A stretch of DNA of 64,000 bases, from the NCBI GenBank assembly GCA_016705955.1, contig JADJKO010000002.1:682001-746000 (forward strand), given 5' to 3'. Position numbers and translations under genes: made by a program. Below the pieces are notes generated by a model. The model made no database searches, was not told the DNA's origin, and saw only the letters and a program-made list of their open reading frames with translations. Source of the DNA: Flavobacteriales bacterium (lineage in GTDB: Bacteria; Bacteroidota; Bacteroidia; Flavobacteriales_F; PHOS-HE28). This document shows positions 9,164-19,400 of the stretch, in pieces. Position 1 is the first letter of the stretch; every line of letters starts with the position of its first letter.

Positions 9164-12025
9164 TCAATTACGTCGGATGCGTTGACGGATCGCCATGGCC
9201 GTGCCCAGTGCGAGCAGCACACACCCGACCCAAAGGATGTTGATCCCGGGGAAGATGATCGCGTGCATCACGAGGAATTCGGATTCGGCCACATCGATCC
9301 CCAGCTTGTTGCCATCGACCGTGGCCAGTCCGTACTTGATCCGCAGTGGGGCCACTTCCGCCGCGCGACCCATCACCGGCTGGCCGTTCGCATAGATCAC
9401 CAGCGGACGCGCATCGAACCAGCGATCCGGGTTGTAGAGATCGCGGATCCGCAGTGCTGCGGCGTACACCGTGAACTGTTGTCCGAGCATGGCCTTGGTC
9501 GCGCTGTCCTTCACAATATACACGCTATCGATCAGCACCACACTGGTCGGGGTCACGATCGTATCGCCCACCAGTTTGTCGTAGCGTCGATCGGGCATCC
9601 AGGCATCGTCCGTGATGGTGCCATCGTGGAGGGTGTCGCCATCCATCGCCATGTCCGCATAACGGATGTGCGTGTACAGATCACGGTTCAACCAATGCTT
9701 CGTGCTCGGTTCGGCCACGTTGCCGAAGCGCGGATTCAATTGGATGAGGGGCGCTAGGCTGAAGAGGCTGTCGCCGGCTTGCGTCGGACTCCATTCATGC
9801 GCATGCCAGAGTTCGCGCTTCGAGTAGGTCTCCAGCGGTGACCAGAATTCCGGTTGCTGTACAAGGAACTCCGGACCTGCCTCATGCGCCTTGTTCGCCT
9901 TGAACAATGTTCCACCGATGCGCACGGTATCGCCTTCGGCATAGCGGCGGGGAACCATGGCGTAGTAGTCCATCTCGTACCGCAGGTTCACACCGTCCTG
10001 TTCCTTCTCGCGGTAGCGTACGTAGTGATCACCCATCCGCACGGTGTCGCCGCGATAGAGCAACACATCCGTGCTGTTGCTGAAGCCTTCGTTGAGGAAG
10101 CGGAGATCCATGTTGCGCGCGTTGCGGCTCACTTCCTCTTTGCGACCCGTGCTGATGAGCGCGCCAAGGAGCACCAACGCGAAGCCGGTGTGTGCGACAC
10201 TCGGCCCGGCGTGTGCGAGTTTCCCTTTGAGCACTTGCGGGATGTACGCGAGATTGGCCAGCACGGCGAACGTGGTGGAGAAGAGCAAGGCGCTGTAACG
10301 GAACTCCGCCCACGTGAACTTCAAGGCGATCGCGCCGGCAATGGCGACGATCAATGCGATCACGAACCACACCGCGATCCGTTTCAGGAACTGCTTCAGG
10401 TCGCTGTCCTTCCAGCGCAGGTATTGTGTGAAGGCGATCAACGTGGTGAGCACGATGGCGAAGGGGATCTGCCAACGGTGGTAGTAACGGATCACATCCT
10501 TCGGCGCGGCCAACTTCCCATCGGCAAGACGCGTGAAGAAGTCGATGCCGGTGTGATCACCGAGCCAATGGAAGACGCCACTGAGCGGAGCGAACAACAG
10601 GTTGAACACGGGCTTGCTGGTGCCGTACGTGATGGTGAGGGCGCTCAGTAGCAATACCAGCGACGCGATGAAGATCCAGAACTCGCGCGAGAGCAAAGCT
10701 TCTTCGGGTTCCTTGTTGGAGAAGCCCGCGCGGTAGGCCATCACCAGGTGTGCGATGGTGAGCAGGCCGAAGACGATGATCGCCTCCACATCGATCTCCA
10801 ATGTGATGCCGATGACGAGCAATGCGAGCGATACCAGCACATAGAAGCGACGTTGGCCCTTGTCCGGGTGCAGCATCGCGGCGCTGATGCCGATGAAGAT
10901 GAGGAGGAAGCGCACCAGTGCGGGCAGCATGCCATCACCGGTGAAGCTGTGTACGCTCGTATCGCCGAGCACACCACTGCGCGTAAGGAAGGTGGAGTAG
11001 AGGACGAGGATGAAGGTGATGAGCGTGAGCAGGTACGCCGCGAAGAGCGAGGTCTCCTTGCGTTTGTTCACCAGCATCAAGTGTCCCGCGCCGACCAACG
11101 TGATCCATGGCACCAGTGACGCATTCTCCACGGGATCCCACGCCCAGAAGCCGCCGAAGCTGAGCGACTCGTAGGCCCATGCACCGCCCATGAGAATGCC
11201 GGTGCCCAGGACCATCACACCGAAGAAGGTCCACGGCAGTGCATGTTCGATCCACGCGCGCTTCTCGTTCCGCCAGAGACCGGCGATCGCGTACGCGAAC
11301 GGAACGAGCGTGGATGAGAAACCGAGGAAGAGTGTAGGCGGATGGATCACCATCCAGTAGTTCTGGAGCAAGGGATTCAGTCCGCGACCATCGGCGAATT
11401 GCGGGATCGCGGCGAGGTAGCCCTTCATCGCGGTCCACGGCAAACCGATGTTCTCCGGCAATTCACGGATCAGCAGGAAGGGGCTGCTGCCCAACTTCAG
11501 GTCGCCGACGTAGATGCCCATGAGCATGAAGGCGAGGAAGACCTGTACCAGCCCGAACACGGCCATCACATGCGGTTCCCATGAGCTTGGCGCTGTCACT
11601 CCGGCTCCCACTGTCACTCCGGGCTCGACCCGGAGTCGCGCCGATGCCCGGGATCGCCAGATGAGCACGTTACCGATCACCACATGCCAGAAGGTCCACA
11701 GCAGGAATGAACCTTCCTGTCCTTCCCAGAAGCAGCTGGCGATGTAGCGCAGCGGCATCTGCAAGTTGCTGTGCTTCCACACGTAGTCGAACTCGAACCA
11801 GTGGTTGAACAGCATGACGAAGAGCAGCACCACGATCCCCAACACGGCCATACTGTGTACACGAAACGCCAAGCGGCCGAGCGATGACCACGATGCATCC
11901 TTTCGCACAGCGCCGAGGAAGTAGCCCAACGTGGCCACTATCGCGCCTACGAGCGAAAGGCTCGTGAACAAGTGCCCCAGCGTTCCCGCCCAGGTATGCT
12001 CACCGATGTAGGCGATGTCGGTCAT
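9164..12025 (-). CDS. ccmF: CcmF-like haem lyase (cytochrome c biogenesis, CcmF/CcsA family)
   Basis: 953 aa, longer than enterobacterial CcmF (about 650). It has about 15 membrane segments in the first 650 residues, including the tryptophan-rich haem-handling motif WAWDPVENASLVPW and flanking conserved His. A large C-terminal extracytoplasmic part (residues about 650-920) is followed by a last membrane helix (FPGINILWVGCVLLALGTAMA). With CcmE it ligates haem to apocytochrome CXXCH at the outer face of the inner membrane. It is first of the minus-strand genes after a 277-bp gap from ccmE. The many c-type cytochromes at 35-50 kb would be its clients. Confidence 0.93.
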   Translation of the reverse strand: MTDIAYIGEHTWAGTLGHLFTSLSLVGAIVATLGYFLGAVRKDASWSSLGRLAFRVHSMAVLGIVVLLFVMLFNHWFEFDYVWKHSNLQMPLRYIASCFWEGQEGSFLLWTFWHVVIGNVLIWRSRASARLRVEPGVTVGAGVTAPSSWEPHVMAVFGLVQVFLAFMLMGIYVGDLKLGSSPFLLIRELPENIGLPWTAMKGYLAAIPQFADGRGLNPLLQNYWMVIHPPTLFLGFSSTLVPFAYAIAGLWRNEKRAWIEHALPWTFFGVMVLGTGILMGGAWAYESLSFGGFWAWDPVENASLVPWITLVGAGHLMLVNKRKETSLFAAYLLTLITFILVLYSTFLTRSGVLGDTSVHSFTGDGMLPALVRFLLIFIGISAAMLHPDKGQRRFYVLVSLALLVIGITLEIDVEAIIVFGLLTIAHLVMAYRAGFSNKEPEEALLSREFWIFIASLVLLLSALTITYGTSKPVFNLLFAPLSGVFHWLGDHTGIDFFTRLADGKLAAPKDVIRYYHRWQIPFAIVLTTLIAFTQYLRWKDSDLKQFLKRIAVWFVIALIVAIAGAIALKFTWAEFRYSALLFSTTFAVLANLAYIPQVLKGKLAHAGPSVAHTGFALVLLGALISTGRKEEVSRNARNMDLRFLNEGFSNSTDVLLYRGDTVRMGDHYVRYREKEQDGVNLRYEMDYYAMVPRRYAEGDTVRIGGTLFKANKAHEAGPEFLVQQPEFWSPLETYSKRELWHAHEWSPTQAGDSLFSLAPLIQLNPRFGNVAEPSTKHWLNRDLYTHIRYADMAMDGDTLHDGTITDDAWMPDRRYDKLVGDTIVTPTSVVLIDSVYIVKDSATKAMLGQQFTVYAAALRIRDLYNPDRWFDARPLVIYANGQPVMGRAAEVAPLRIKYGLATVDGNKLGIDVAESEFLVMHAIIFPGINILWVGCVLLALGTAMAIRQRIRRN

Positions 12026-12072
12026 GCGCGCAACAATGCGGGAGGTGCGATCATCATTTCAGCGGCGAAGAT

Positions 12073-12195
12073 GGGGGAGAAGGTTGCTCGTATTGAACGT
12101 GGTTCGTTGGTCGGCCGCCAAGAAAGGTGAATGCATCGGGCATGGAGAAGGTTGCTCGTATTGAACGTTGTTCGGCTGCCAAGAAAGGTGATTGA
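12073..12195. repeat. Imperfect direct repeat in the ccmE-ccmF gap
   Basis: Within the 277-bp gap, a segment containing GAGAAGGTTGCTCGTATTG, a GTTCG tract and CCAAGAAAGGTGA occurs twice (about 12078-12128 and 12147-12190), about 70 bp apart. It is followed by a C/A-rich stretch (12230-12300) made of CACACC/AACAACC-like words. I see no gene here. Short frames crossing it have no coding character. Confidence 0.7.
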
Positions 12196-12302
12196 TCGCG
12201 TTTGGGTAGTAGCCGTCACTCATCGTCTTCATCCCATCCCCCCCAACAACGAACAACCCACACCACGAACAACCAACACTCTGCACCACGCACAACGAAC
12301 CC

Positions 12303-12692
12303 TCACCCCCCGATCCGGTTCTCTTCATTGTACTTGCTCGGGCACTTCATCAGCATGTCCCGCGCTTCGAACTCGCCGTTCGCATTCGCCGAACCGATGA
12401 GGACCAAACGCTCGCTGCGTTCCAGGTCCTGTGGTTTGGCTTTCGCTAGGTGAACGGTACACGGACGGCCTTTCAGATCGACCATGGAGAAGCTGGTGAG
12501 GCTCGCGTTCAAACTCGGCTCGTAGACGATCGGCTTACTGCGGTCCAGCACGCCCACCACATGGTATTCGGTGCCGGGGTGATCGAATGCCTCGTTCAGG
12601 TCGGCGTAGGTGCTGCTGTCGTTCAGCGAGCCGACCAGTGCGGCGATGGCGACGGCGATGATCACGATGGCGATGATGTGCGAGCGTTTCAT
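12303..12692 (-). CDS. ccmE: Cytochrome c maturation protein CcmE, CxxxY type
   Basis: 129 aa with one N-terminal membrane anchor (IIAIVIIAVAIAALVGSL) and an OB-fold domain outside. CcmE is the periplasmic haem chaperone that carries haem covalently from CcmC to CcmF. The usual haem-binding HxxxY motif is replaced by CPSKY, so the ligand would be Cys, as known for CxxxY-type CcmE of some sulfate reducers and archaea. It is followed 10 bp after ccmD in the same operon. Confidence 0.9.
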   Translation of the reverse strand: MKRSHIIAIVIIAVAIAALVGSLNDSSTYADLNEAFDHPGTEYHVVGVLDRSKPIVYEPSLNASLTSFSMVDLKGRPCTVHLAKAKPQDLERSERLVLIGSANANGEFEARDMLMKCPSKYNEENRIGG

Positions 12693-12702
12693 GGTTGTTC
12701 GT

Positions 12703-12915
12703 TCATTTCTTCATGCGGTCCTCCATGCGCTTCAGGCGGCGGTCCATGCGCCACATCCAAAGGCCGATGCCGCAGATGATCACGCCGACCACGATGAGAA
12801 CCGCGTTCAACTTACCGCTGCCGTAGAGCGTGTTCTCCAACCAACCCGGTGCGGCACCTTGCGCGTGTGCCGCGCTGCTCATGATCAAGAGGGAAAGCAG
12901 GAGAAGGGTTCTCAT
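12703..12915 (-). CDS. ccmD: CcmD-like small membrane protein
   Basis: 70 aa from the ATG at 12915, which overlaps the ccmC stop by 4 bp. It has a signal-like N-terminus (MRTLLLLSLLIMSSAAHAQ), then one transmembrane helix (LNAVLIVVGVIICGIGLWMW) and a basic tail (RMDRRLKRMEDRMKK). Size, topology and place between ccmC and ccmE fit CcmD, which helps release holo-CcmE from the CcmABC complex. The cleavable signal sequence is typical of Bacteroidota versions. Confidence 0.8.
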   Translation of the reverse strand: MRTLLLLSLLIMSSAAHAQGAAPGWLENTLYGSGKLNAVLIVVGVIICGIGLWMWRMDRRLKRMEDRMKK

Positions 12916-13904
12916 CGGTCCAATTGTTCGGCCAGTCGTGCGGCGCGGTCGCGTAGGTTGAACATCCAAACGCCCAACAGGATCCACCCCAGCACGGCCG
13001 GGTAGAAGACCATGCGCAAGCGCTTGTCGAGGTCGAGATCACTGAAGGGGCTGTTGCCCCCGTTGCCGGGATGCAAGCTGTCCACTGCGTTGAGGCGCGG
13101 CACTACGAAGAGGAAGAGCACCAGCAACACGAAGGCGAAGATGTTGTAGATCGCCGCGAGCCGTGCGCGCTTGTGCGCATCGGGCACCGAGCCGCGCAAC
13201 ACCAGGTAGGCGAGGTAGATCAGCGCGGTCACGGCCGCACCGTTCAGCTTCACGTCGTTGGTCCAGAAGGCACCCCATGTGGCGCGGGCCCATAAGGCGC
13301 CGGTGATCAAACCCAAGGAGCAGAAGACCAGCCCGACGTACACCGCATTCACTGCGGATCCATCGTAGCGCAACGAATTCGTCGCGAGCGTCATGATGCT
13401 GAAGACCACTGAGATGGCCATGAGCGTGATCATCGCGAACCACATCGGCACGTGGAAGTGCAGGTTGCGGATGCTCTCGTACAGGATGGGGCGGTTCGGG
13501 AAGACGAACCCGCTGTTCGCCAAATGGCCCTCCACACAATTGCCGGATGCGATCCCTTCGCCCAAAGCCTCGGTGAAGAGCGCACCATCGTAGCGGAGTC
13601 CGCTCACCACCACATCCGTGAGGTTCTTCCGCATTCCGGCGGGCACATTGAATGATGCGGTGAGGTGCGTGCCATCGATCACACGCACGCTCGTCGCGCA
13701 TACGCGTTGGCTGTCGTTCTCCAGAAAGACCCGTTCGCCAGCAGTGAAGTCCGTGTTGTACCCGGTGACCGTCACCGTGACCTCTCCCGGCGCGATCCGG
13801 TCCGGTGAAACATGCACGAGGTCCGGTGCCAAGGGCACACGAAGACCGGCGATGGACGCGGTGAGCAACAACGCCACCGCCAGGAATTTCCACCAATGCT
13901 TCAT
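12912..13904 (-). CDS. ccmC: CcmC haem-handling protein with inserted extracytoplasmic domain
   Basis: 330 aa. Residues about 6-24 form a first membrane helix. Residues about 30-135 are soluble and beta-rich (VHVSPDRIAPGEVTVTVTG), resembling an IPT/TIG or Ig-like fold. Then five membrane helices carry the CcmC motif WARATWGAFWTNDVK (WGxxW) and conserved His (LHFHVPMW). CcmC loads haem onto CcmE. Ordinary CcmC is about 240 aa, so the extra 100 residues are the oddity. It overlaps ccmD by 4 bp and is separated from ccmB by 97 bp that contain a small piece of the dispersed repeat. Confidence 0.88.
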   Translation of the reverse strand: MKHWWKFLAVALLLTASIAGLRVPLAPDLVHVSPDRIAPGEVTVTVTGYNTDFTAGERVFLENDSQRVCATSVRVIDGTHLTASFNVPAGMRKNLTDVVVSGLRYDGALFTEALGEGIASGNCVEGHLANSGFVFPNRPILYESIRNLHFHVPMWFAMITLMAISVVFSIMTLATNSLRYDGSAVNAVYVGLVFCSLGLITGALWARATWGAFWTNDVKLNGAAVTALIYLAYLVLRGSVPDAHKRARLAAIYNIFAFVLLVLFLFVVPRLNAVDSLHPGNGGNSPFSDLDLDKRLRMVFYPAVLGWILLGVWMFNLRDRAARLAEQLDR

Positions 13905-14001
13905 GCCCTTTCCTGTCCCTTATGCGCTTCCGACCTTTCCGATCCCTGCCGCACGCGCGGCATTTCCTAGCGCTTTTGCGCCTTCGCGGCCATCATGCAT
14001 T
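13905..14001. repeat. Short copy of the dispersed repeat inside the ccm operon
   Basis: The ccmB-ccmC gap contains a CGCGGCATTT word and TTTGCGCCTTCGCGGCC-like sequence (13955-13995). These are the same words found in the long arrays at 15.2 kb and 27.9-28.9 kb. No gene is present. Confidence 0.6.
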
Positions 14002-14670
14002 TCAGTCCCGCCAAAGGTACGGGAAGAGCAACCAGGCCAATGTGACCGTGATCACATCCAGCAGCACCAGCCCACCGAAGTACGTGCTCGTTACGCTCCA
14101 CGCCACGCCGTCCAGCGCCAACTTGCTCGCGCGGAGCAGGGCCAACAACATCGGCAGCACAATGGGGAAACCGAGGATCGCCATCAGGCCGATGCCGTTG
14201 CCGGCGCGCGCGGCGATCGCGGAGATCAATGTGAGCACGGCGGCGAAGCCCACGCCACCCAATACCACGGCGAGGAGGAATTGCGCGAGGTCCGCCTTCG
14301 CCAGCACATCGCTTCCCAGGAAGAGGCTGTAGAAGAGCAAACTCAGCAGGCTCAACACCACCATCGTCACCGCGTTGTACAGCGTGCGCGCCAGCACGAG
14401 GTTGCGCGGGTCCACCAGCGTGTGCAGGTAGAGTTGCCGTCCGGCATCCTCCCGCTGGAAGGAGCGCGACAACGCATTGAAGGCCGCGAAGAGCAGGATG
14501 ATCCAGAACAGCGCATTCCATGTGGCCGTGCCCAAGCCGGACTTCACCGCGAGGTGGCACACGTACACGGCACTCACTACATACAGCAACATGCCGCCCC
14601 ACGCCGCGCGTTGGCGCAGGTCAAGGGCGATCTCCAGCCGCAGTACGTTCAGGATCTCCGCCGTGCGCAT
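14002..14670 (-). CDS. ccmB: Haem exporter permease CcmB
   Basis: 222 aa, six membrane helices, typical size. The N-terminal cytoplasmic helix (LRLEIALDLRQR), the FWIILLFAAFNALSRSFQRE stretch and the ARAGNGIGLMAILGFPIVLP segment match CcmB. It is the permease of the CcmAB(C) ABC complex that drives release of holo-CcmE. No CcmA ATPase gene is in the window; it must lie elsewhere. It is the promoter-proximal gene of the minus-strand ccm group. Confidence 0.9.
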   Translation of the reverse strand: MRTAEILNVLRLEIALDLRQRAAWGGMLLYVVSAVYVCHLAVKSGLGTATWNALFWIILLFAAFNALSRSFQREDAGRQLYLHTLVDPRNLVLARTLYNAVTMVVLSLLSLLFYSLFLGSDVLAKADLAQFLLAVVLGGVGFAAVLTLISAIAARAGNGIGLMAILGFPIVLPMLLALLRASKLALDGVAWSVTSTYFGGLVLLDVITVTLAWLLFPYLWRD

Positions 14671-15526
14671 GGCGCGAAGGTACCGGGAGGGGCTGGCGCA
14701 GCATTCATCGGCGTATGGGCGAATGGATCCGTGCTTGCCACGCCGCGCATGGCTATCTGCATTCGTCTTGTCCGGTCATGGCCACAACGGGTGAGCTGGA
14801 AGCCGAGCGCATTCACTTACCGCGCCCTGTCTCCGCGTACTCTGCCCCTCTGCGGTTCAATGCATTCACTTTCCGCGCCCATCCGCTCTTTCCGCGTCAT
14901 CCGCGTTCCATCGCATTCCTCCACGCCCGGAGCCTGTACCGAGGCTCTGCGAGGTGCCCCTCTGCGGTTCAATGCATTCATCCGCGCCCATCCACTCTTT
15001 CCGCGTCATCCGCGTTCCATCGCATTCCTCCGCGCCCGGAGCCTGTACCGAGGCTCTGCGAGGTGCCCCTCTGCGGTTAATGCATTCACTTTCCGCGCCC
15101 ATCCGCTCTTTCCGCGTCATCCGCGTTCCATCGCATTCCTCCACGCCCGGAGCCTGTAACGAGGCTCTGCGAGGTGCCCCTCTGCGGTTCAATTGCATTC
15201 CACGCGCCTGCGCGTCCTCGCGGCATTCACCCCAGCGCTGCTCTTTCTTCTTCGCGCCTTTGCGCCTTCGCGGCCAAATTCCGCTCCGCGTTCGGAATTC
15301 ATCCCGACGAAGGAGGGACCCCTCTGCGCTCTCTGCCCCTCTGCGGTTCATGCATTCATCCGCGTTCCATCGCGTTCCGTCCTCGCGGCATTTCCCCCAG
15401 CGTCATGCCATTTCTTCCTTGCGTCTTCGCGCCTTGGCGGCCCCCTTCCTCCGTCTTCAAATTCATCCTTTGTGGGTATTGCACGGGTGCGGGCGCCGCT
15501 GCACCTTCGGTGTATACTTCCGCCCC
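14671..15526. repeat. Tandem/dispersed repeat block, no gene
   Basis: This 855-bp intergenic stretch holds about four tandem units of about 110 bp (boundaries near 14851, 14962, 15072, 15182). Each starts at TCTGCGGTT and contains ATTCATCCGCGCCCATCC-, CGCGTCATCCGCG- and GAGCCTGTACCGAGGCTC-like words. A second module (15193-15360: CTTTGCGCCTTCGCGGCC, CGTTCGGAATTCATCC) is shared with the 27.9-29.0 kb block. Each unit has a small hairpin (GAGCC...GGCTC). Long frames across it, rich in Arg, Ser and His, come from repeat composition and are not genes. Confidence 0.85.
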
Positions 15527-16196
15527 ATGCCAACCGCACCCTTGCACATCGCACTCGTAGAGGACCACCCCCTGATGCGCGACGGGATGCGCGCCTGTTT
15601 GGAGCAGTGGCCGCACAGTACCGTGGTGCTGGAGGCCGAGGATGGCCTTGCCTACGAGAAGGCGTGCGCCACCGCGCCCCCGATCCACATCGCGGTGGTG
15701 GACCTGCGCATGCCGAACCGCAACGGCTTCGAGACCATCGTCTGGATCCGCGAGTACCAGCCGGAGACGCTCGTCCTGGCCATCAGTTTCGAGACCAACG
15801 ATGACTGCGTACACCGCGTGCTGCTCTGCGGTGCCCACGGCGTTGTGAACAAGAGCTGCGGCCGGCAGGAACTGCACACCGCGCTGGACCACTTGCGCGC
15901 CACGGGGCCGCTATGTGAACGACCTGGTGCTGCGCCAGCTCACGCACACCCCCGATCCCGGCAGCCCGTGGGCCCTGCGCAAGAAGCTGGCGGACCTGCT
16001 CACCGAGCGCGAAATGCAATTCTTCCTCGGCTACATCGCAGAGGATGAACCGACCATCGCCGAAATGGGCGTACGCATGAAGATCACCTACCACGGCGCC
16101 GAGAGCCACCGCAAGAACATCGTGGAGAAACTGGAGGTGAGCACCCGCACCGGTTGGCTATGGCTCGCACTGCGCTTCGCGCCGGTGGAGGTGTAG
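15527..16196 (+). pseudogene. NarL/LuxR-type response regulator, frameshifted
   Basis: Starts MPTAPLHIALVEDHPLMRDG; the receiver domain has the acidic pair (ED), phospho-acceptor Asp in VDLRMPN and the conserved Lys (VNKSCG). Near base 15904 the frame breaks: a run of four G turns RATGRYVNDL into a nonsense tail. Deleting one G restores the frame into RYVNDLVLRQL and a C-terminal GerE-like helix-turn-helix (LTEREMQFFLGY ... SHRKNIVEKL) ending 16196. An intact gene would encode a DNA-binding regulator of about 222 aa. No sensor kinase is next to it. The G run makes sequencing error likely. Confidence 0.8.
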
Positions 16197-16263
16197 GAGG
16201 GCGGGCGTTCCATCTTGGGGGCGTCTTACTGGGCGCGGAGAAGTGGGAGCTTAGGTTGGCCAC

Positions 16264-16319
16264 TGACTCGCCCTGAAATGGGTTTACGCAAACGCGTGTA
16301 CCCATTTCAGGACGAGCCA
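16264..16319. repeat. Long imperfect inverted repeat upstream of the CRISPR array
   Basis: Arms of 19 bp (core CCTGAAATGGGT at 16272-16283 and ACCCATTTCAGG at 16300-16311, with flanking ACTCG/CGAGC matches) surround a 16-base loop. It lies in the 299-bp gap between the response regulator and the first CRISPR repeat. It could be a terminator, a protein site or part of the leader region. No T-run follows, so a simple intrinsic terminator is less likely. Confidence 0.65.
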
Positions 16320-16495
16320 CTGCTTCGGCAGAAAGGGACGGACGGGTCAAGGCGCAAGCCACGGCCGGTTCGTGGTTCTTGGCCGCGCGAAGCGCGGTGG
16401 CATTACCTATGTGCCAAATAGCCGGAGGCTGAGTTGGGAAGTGCAGTCCAGCGGGTCGATTTGTGCGGGAGTGGGCTGCGCGCCCCAACTCAACC

Positions 16496-19400
16496 GCTGT
16501 GATCTGATACCGACAAGCGTTCTTTGAGAGGCGTGTGAGTTGGTCGCCGTCCGTCCGTAGAGCTGTGATCTGATACCGACAAGCGTTCTTTGAGAGGGAC
16601 CCATGCGGGCAGACGCTCGAACTGGTAGCTGTGATCTGATACCGACAAGCGTTCTTTGAGAGGGCGCAAGGAGACGACCCTCTGGCAAATAGAGCTGTGA
16701 TCTGATACCGACAAGCGTTCTTTGAGAGGGACATGCCAGTTTCCGACTGTGTGCGAAGAGCTGTGATCTGATACCGACAAGCGTTCTTTGAGAGGCGGAC
16801 CCCTTGCGCCCGCACTTCGCGGAGAGCTGTGATCTGATACCGACAAGCGTTCTTTGAGAGGTCGTTCATTGCGGCATCACCCATTGCTCCGGCTGTGATC
16901 TGATACCGACAAGCGTTCTTTGAGAGGCAGGGGTGCCACCACAGATCGGCGGGATCAGCTGTGATCTGATACCGACAAGCGTTCTTTGAGAGGGCCAAGA
17001 GCCTGCTGGCCCAAGGTGACCTAGCTGTGATCTGATACCGACAAGCGTTCTTTGAGAGGAAGGCCACGCTGAAGGACATGCTGGTGCTGGCTGTGATCTG
17101 ATACCGACAAGCGTTCTTTGAGAGGGCGAACTGGTGAACCCCGCGCACTTCAGCAGCTGTGATCTGATACCGACAAGCGTTCTTTGAGAGGCAGCCACTT
17201 GGCGCGCGTCTCCATGCCGTAGCTGTGATCTGATACCGACAAGCGTTCTTTGAGAGGTGTTCTTCGATTGGAACGCCGATGGCCGCTGCTGTGATCTGAT
17301 ACCGACAAGCGTTCTTTGAGAGGTAACGGTTATTGTTGCTCTGTAAGCGGCGAGCTGTGATCTGATACCGACAAGCGTTCTTTGAGAGGTCTGCTCCATC
17401 AGGAGCTTCTTCAGCTCCAGCTGTGATCTGATACCGACAAGCGTTCTTTGAGAGGATCCCCTTCCCGGGGAACCTGTTGGCTGCAGCTGTGATCTGATAC
17501 CGACAAGCGTTCTTTGAGAGGATCCAGCTTCAGGTCGGCCTCGTACACGTAGCTGTGATCTGATACCGACAAGCGTTCTTTGAGAGGACTTGCACGTGCC
17601 CACCGTCGTGGCGCATAGCTGTGATCTGATACCGACAAGCGTTCTTTGAGAGGTCGGCCGTCACCGGCACACGTTGGGTACAGCTGTGATCTGATACCGA
17701 CAAGCGTTCTTTGAGAGGACCACGCGCAGCGTATCGACGCCATCCACGGCTGTGATCTGATACCGACAAGCGTTCTTTGAGAGGGGCAAAGCATCTCACA
17801 TCGCCCGCACTCAAGCTGTGATCTGATACCGACAAGCGTTCTTTGAGAGGGCTTCTTTGACTTCGCCGATGCCGCAAAGAGCTGTGATCTGATACCGACA
17901 AGCGTTCTTTGAGAGGGATACCGATGGCCGCCCCGCCAACGAGGAAGCTGTGATCTGATACCGACAAGCGTTCTTTGAGAGGCGCCGCCACGAACAGTGC
18001 CCCGCTTGCCCAGCTGTGATCTGATACCGACAAGCGTTCTTTGAGAGGTGCGGCGGCCATGCTTACAACACCGGCAGAGCTGTGATCTGATACCGACAAG
18101 CGTTCTTTGAGAGGATGGTGAACCCTCAACCCTGGTTGGCATGAGCTGTGATCTGATACCGACAAGCGTTCTTTGAGAGGGCAAGCGCCTGCGCTCCTTC
18201 GCCGCCGCCGCTGTGATCTGATACCGACAAGCGTTCTTTGAGAGGGGCACCAACCAGGCGGATGCGGAGCTGGCGGCTGTGATCTGATACCGACAAGCGT
18301 TCTTTGAGAGGTCATCGCGGCGAGGCCCTTCAGGTCCTTGAGCTGTGATCTGATACCGACAAGCGTTCTTTGAGAGGGCCTCCAGGATGCGGAACAGCTT
18401 GCTCACTGCTGTGATCTGATACCGACAAGCGTTCTTTGAGAGGGTAACGCGCACGACGCCACCGAAGTCCAAGGCTGTGATCTGATACCGACAAGCGTTC
18501 TTTGAGAGGCGGAACTGGAGAGCAACAACCACGAATGGAGCTGTGATCTGATACCGACAAGCGTTCTTTGAGAGGAACAACCCCCAACACCATGGCACGC
18601 GTTCAGCTGTGATCTGATACCGACAAGCGTTCTTTGAGAGGATGTTCGGTTCGCCCTGCTGGTCTACGGTTGCTGTGATCTGATACCGACAAGCGTTCTT
18701 TGAGAGGAGAGTGTGCACCGAGCACTATACCTGCATGGCTGTGATCGATACCGACAAGCGTTCTTTGAGAGGCTACCTGCCCGGGATCCTCGGGCTGCCG
18801 CAGCTGTGATCTGATACCGACAAGCGTTCTTTGAGAGGAAGATCAAGGAGATCATGGGCCTAAGAGGCACGGCTGGCTGTGATCTGATACCGACAAGCGT
18901 TCTTTGAGAGGCGGTCAATCGGGGTTCACCCTCCCCCGTGAGCTGTGATCTGATACCGACAAGCGTTCTTTGAGAGGCCGGACCACCGAGGCGGCGATCT
19001 GATACCGACAAGCGTTCTTTGAGAGGGTGACCGACGAAGCCGCCCTTGGTGGCGAAGGCTGTGATCTGATACCGACAAGCGTTCTTTGAGAGGCCTCGGC
19101 CTTGGCCTTCAGTGCCTCGCCAAGCTGTGATCTGATACCGACAAGCGTTCTTTGAGAGGAGCCCATCCAGTGACAGTGAGTTCCGCCCGGCTGTGATCTG
19201 ATACCGACAAGCGTTCTTTGAGAGGCTTGAACGCATGTTGTAGGCGCGATGGACAGCTGTGATCGATACCACAGCGTTCTTTGAGGGTGAATGTTCACGC
19301 CCTGGGGCGTGATCACCGACAAGCGTTCTGGGGCCGCGCCTTTGGGCTGTCGATACCGACAAGCGTTCTTTGAGAGGGCACCGGTCGGATTTTAGTTGGA

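Noticed and set aside
9104..9757. Plus-strand frame opposite the DUF2520 protein and CcmF
   Set aside because: Antisense shadow with His/Arg-rich composition and no recognisable domain.
13618..15159. Long plus-strand frame rich in His, Gln, Arg and Ser
   Set aside because: It runs antisense through ccmC and ccmB and into tandem repeats, with no domain; composition follows the repeat words.
15898..15915. Programmed frameshift in the response regulator
   Set aside because: No slippery heptamer or downstream structure is evident; a plain extra G in a G run is simpler.
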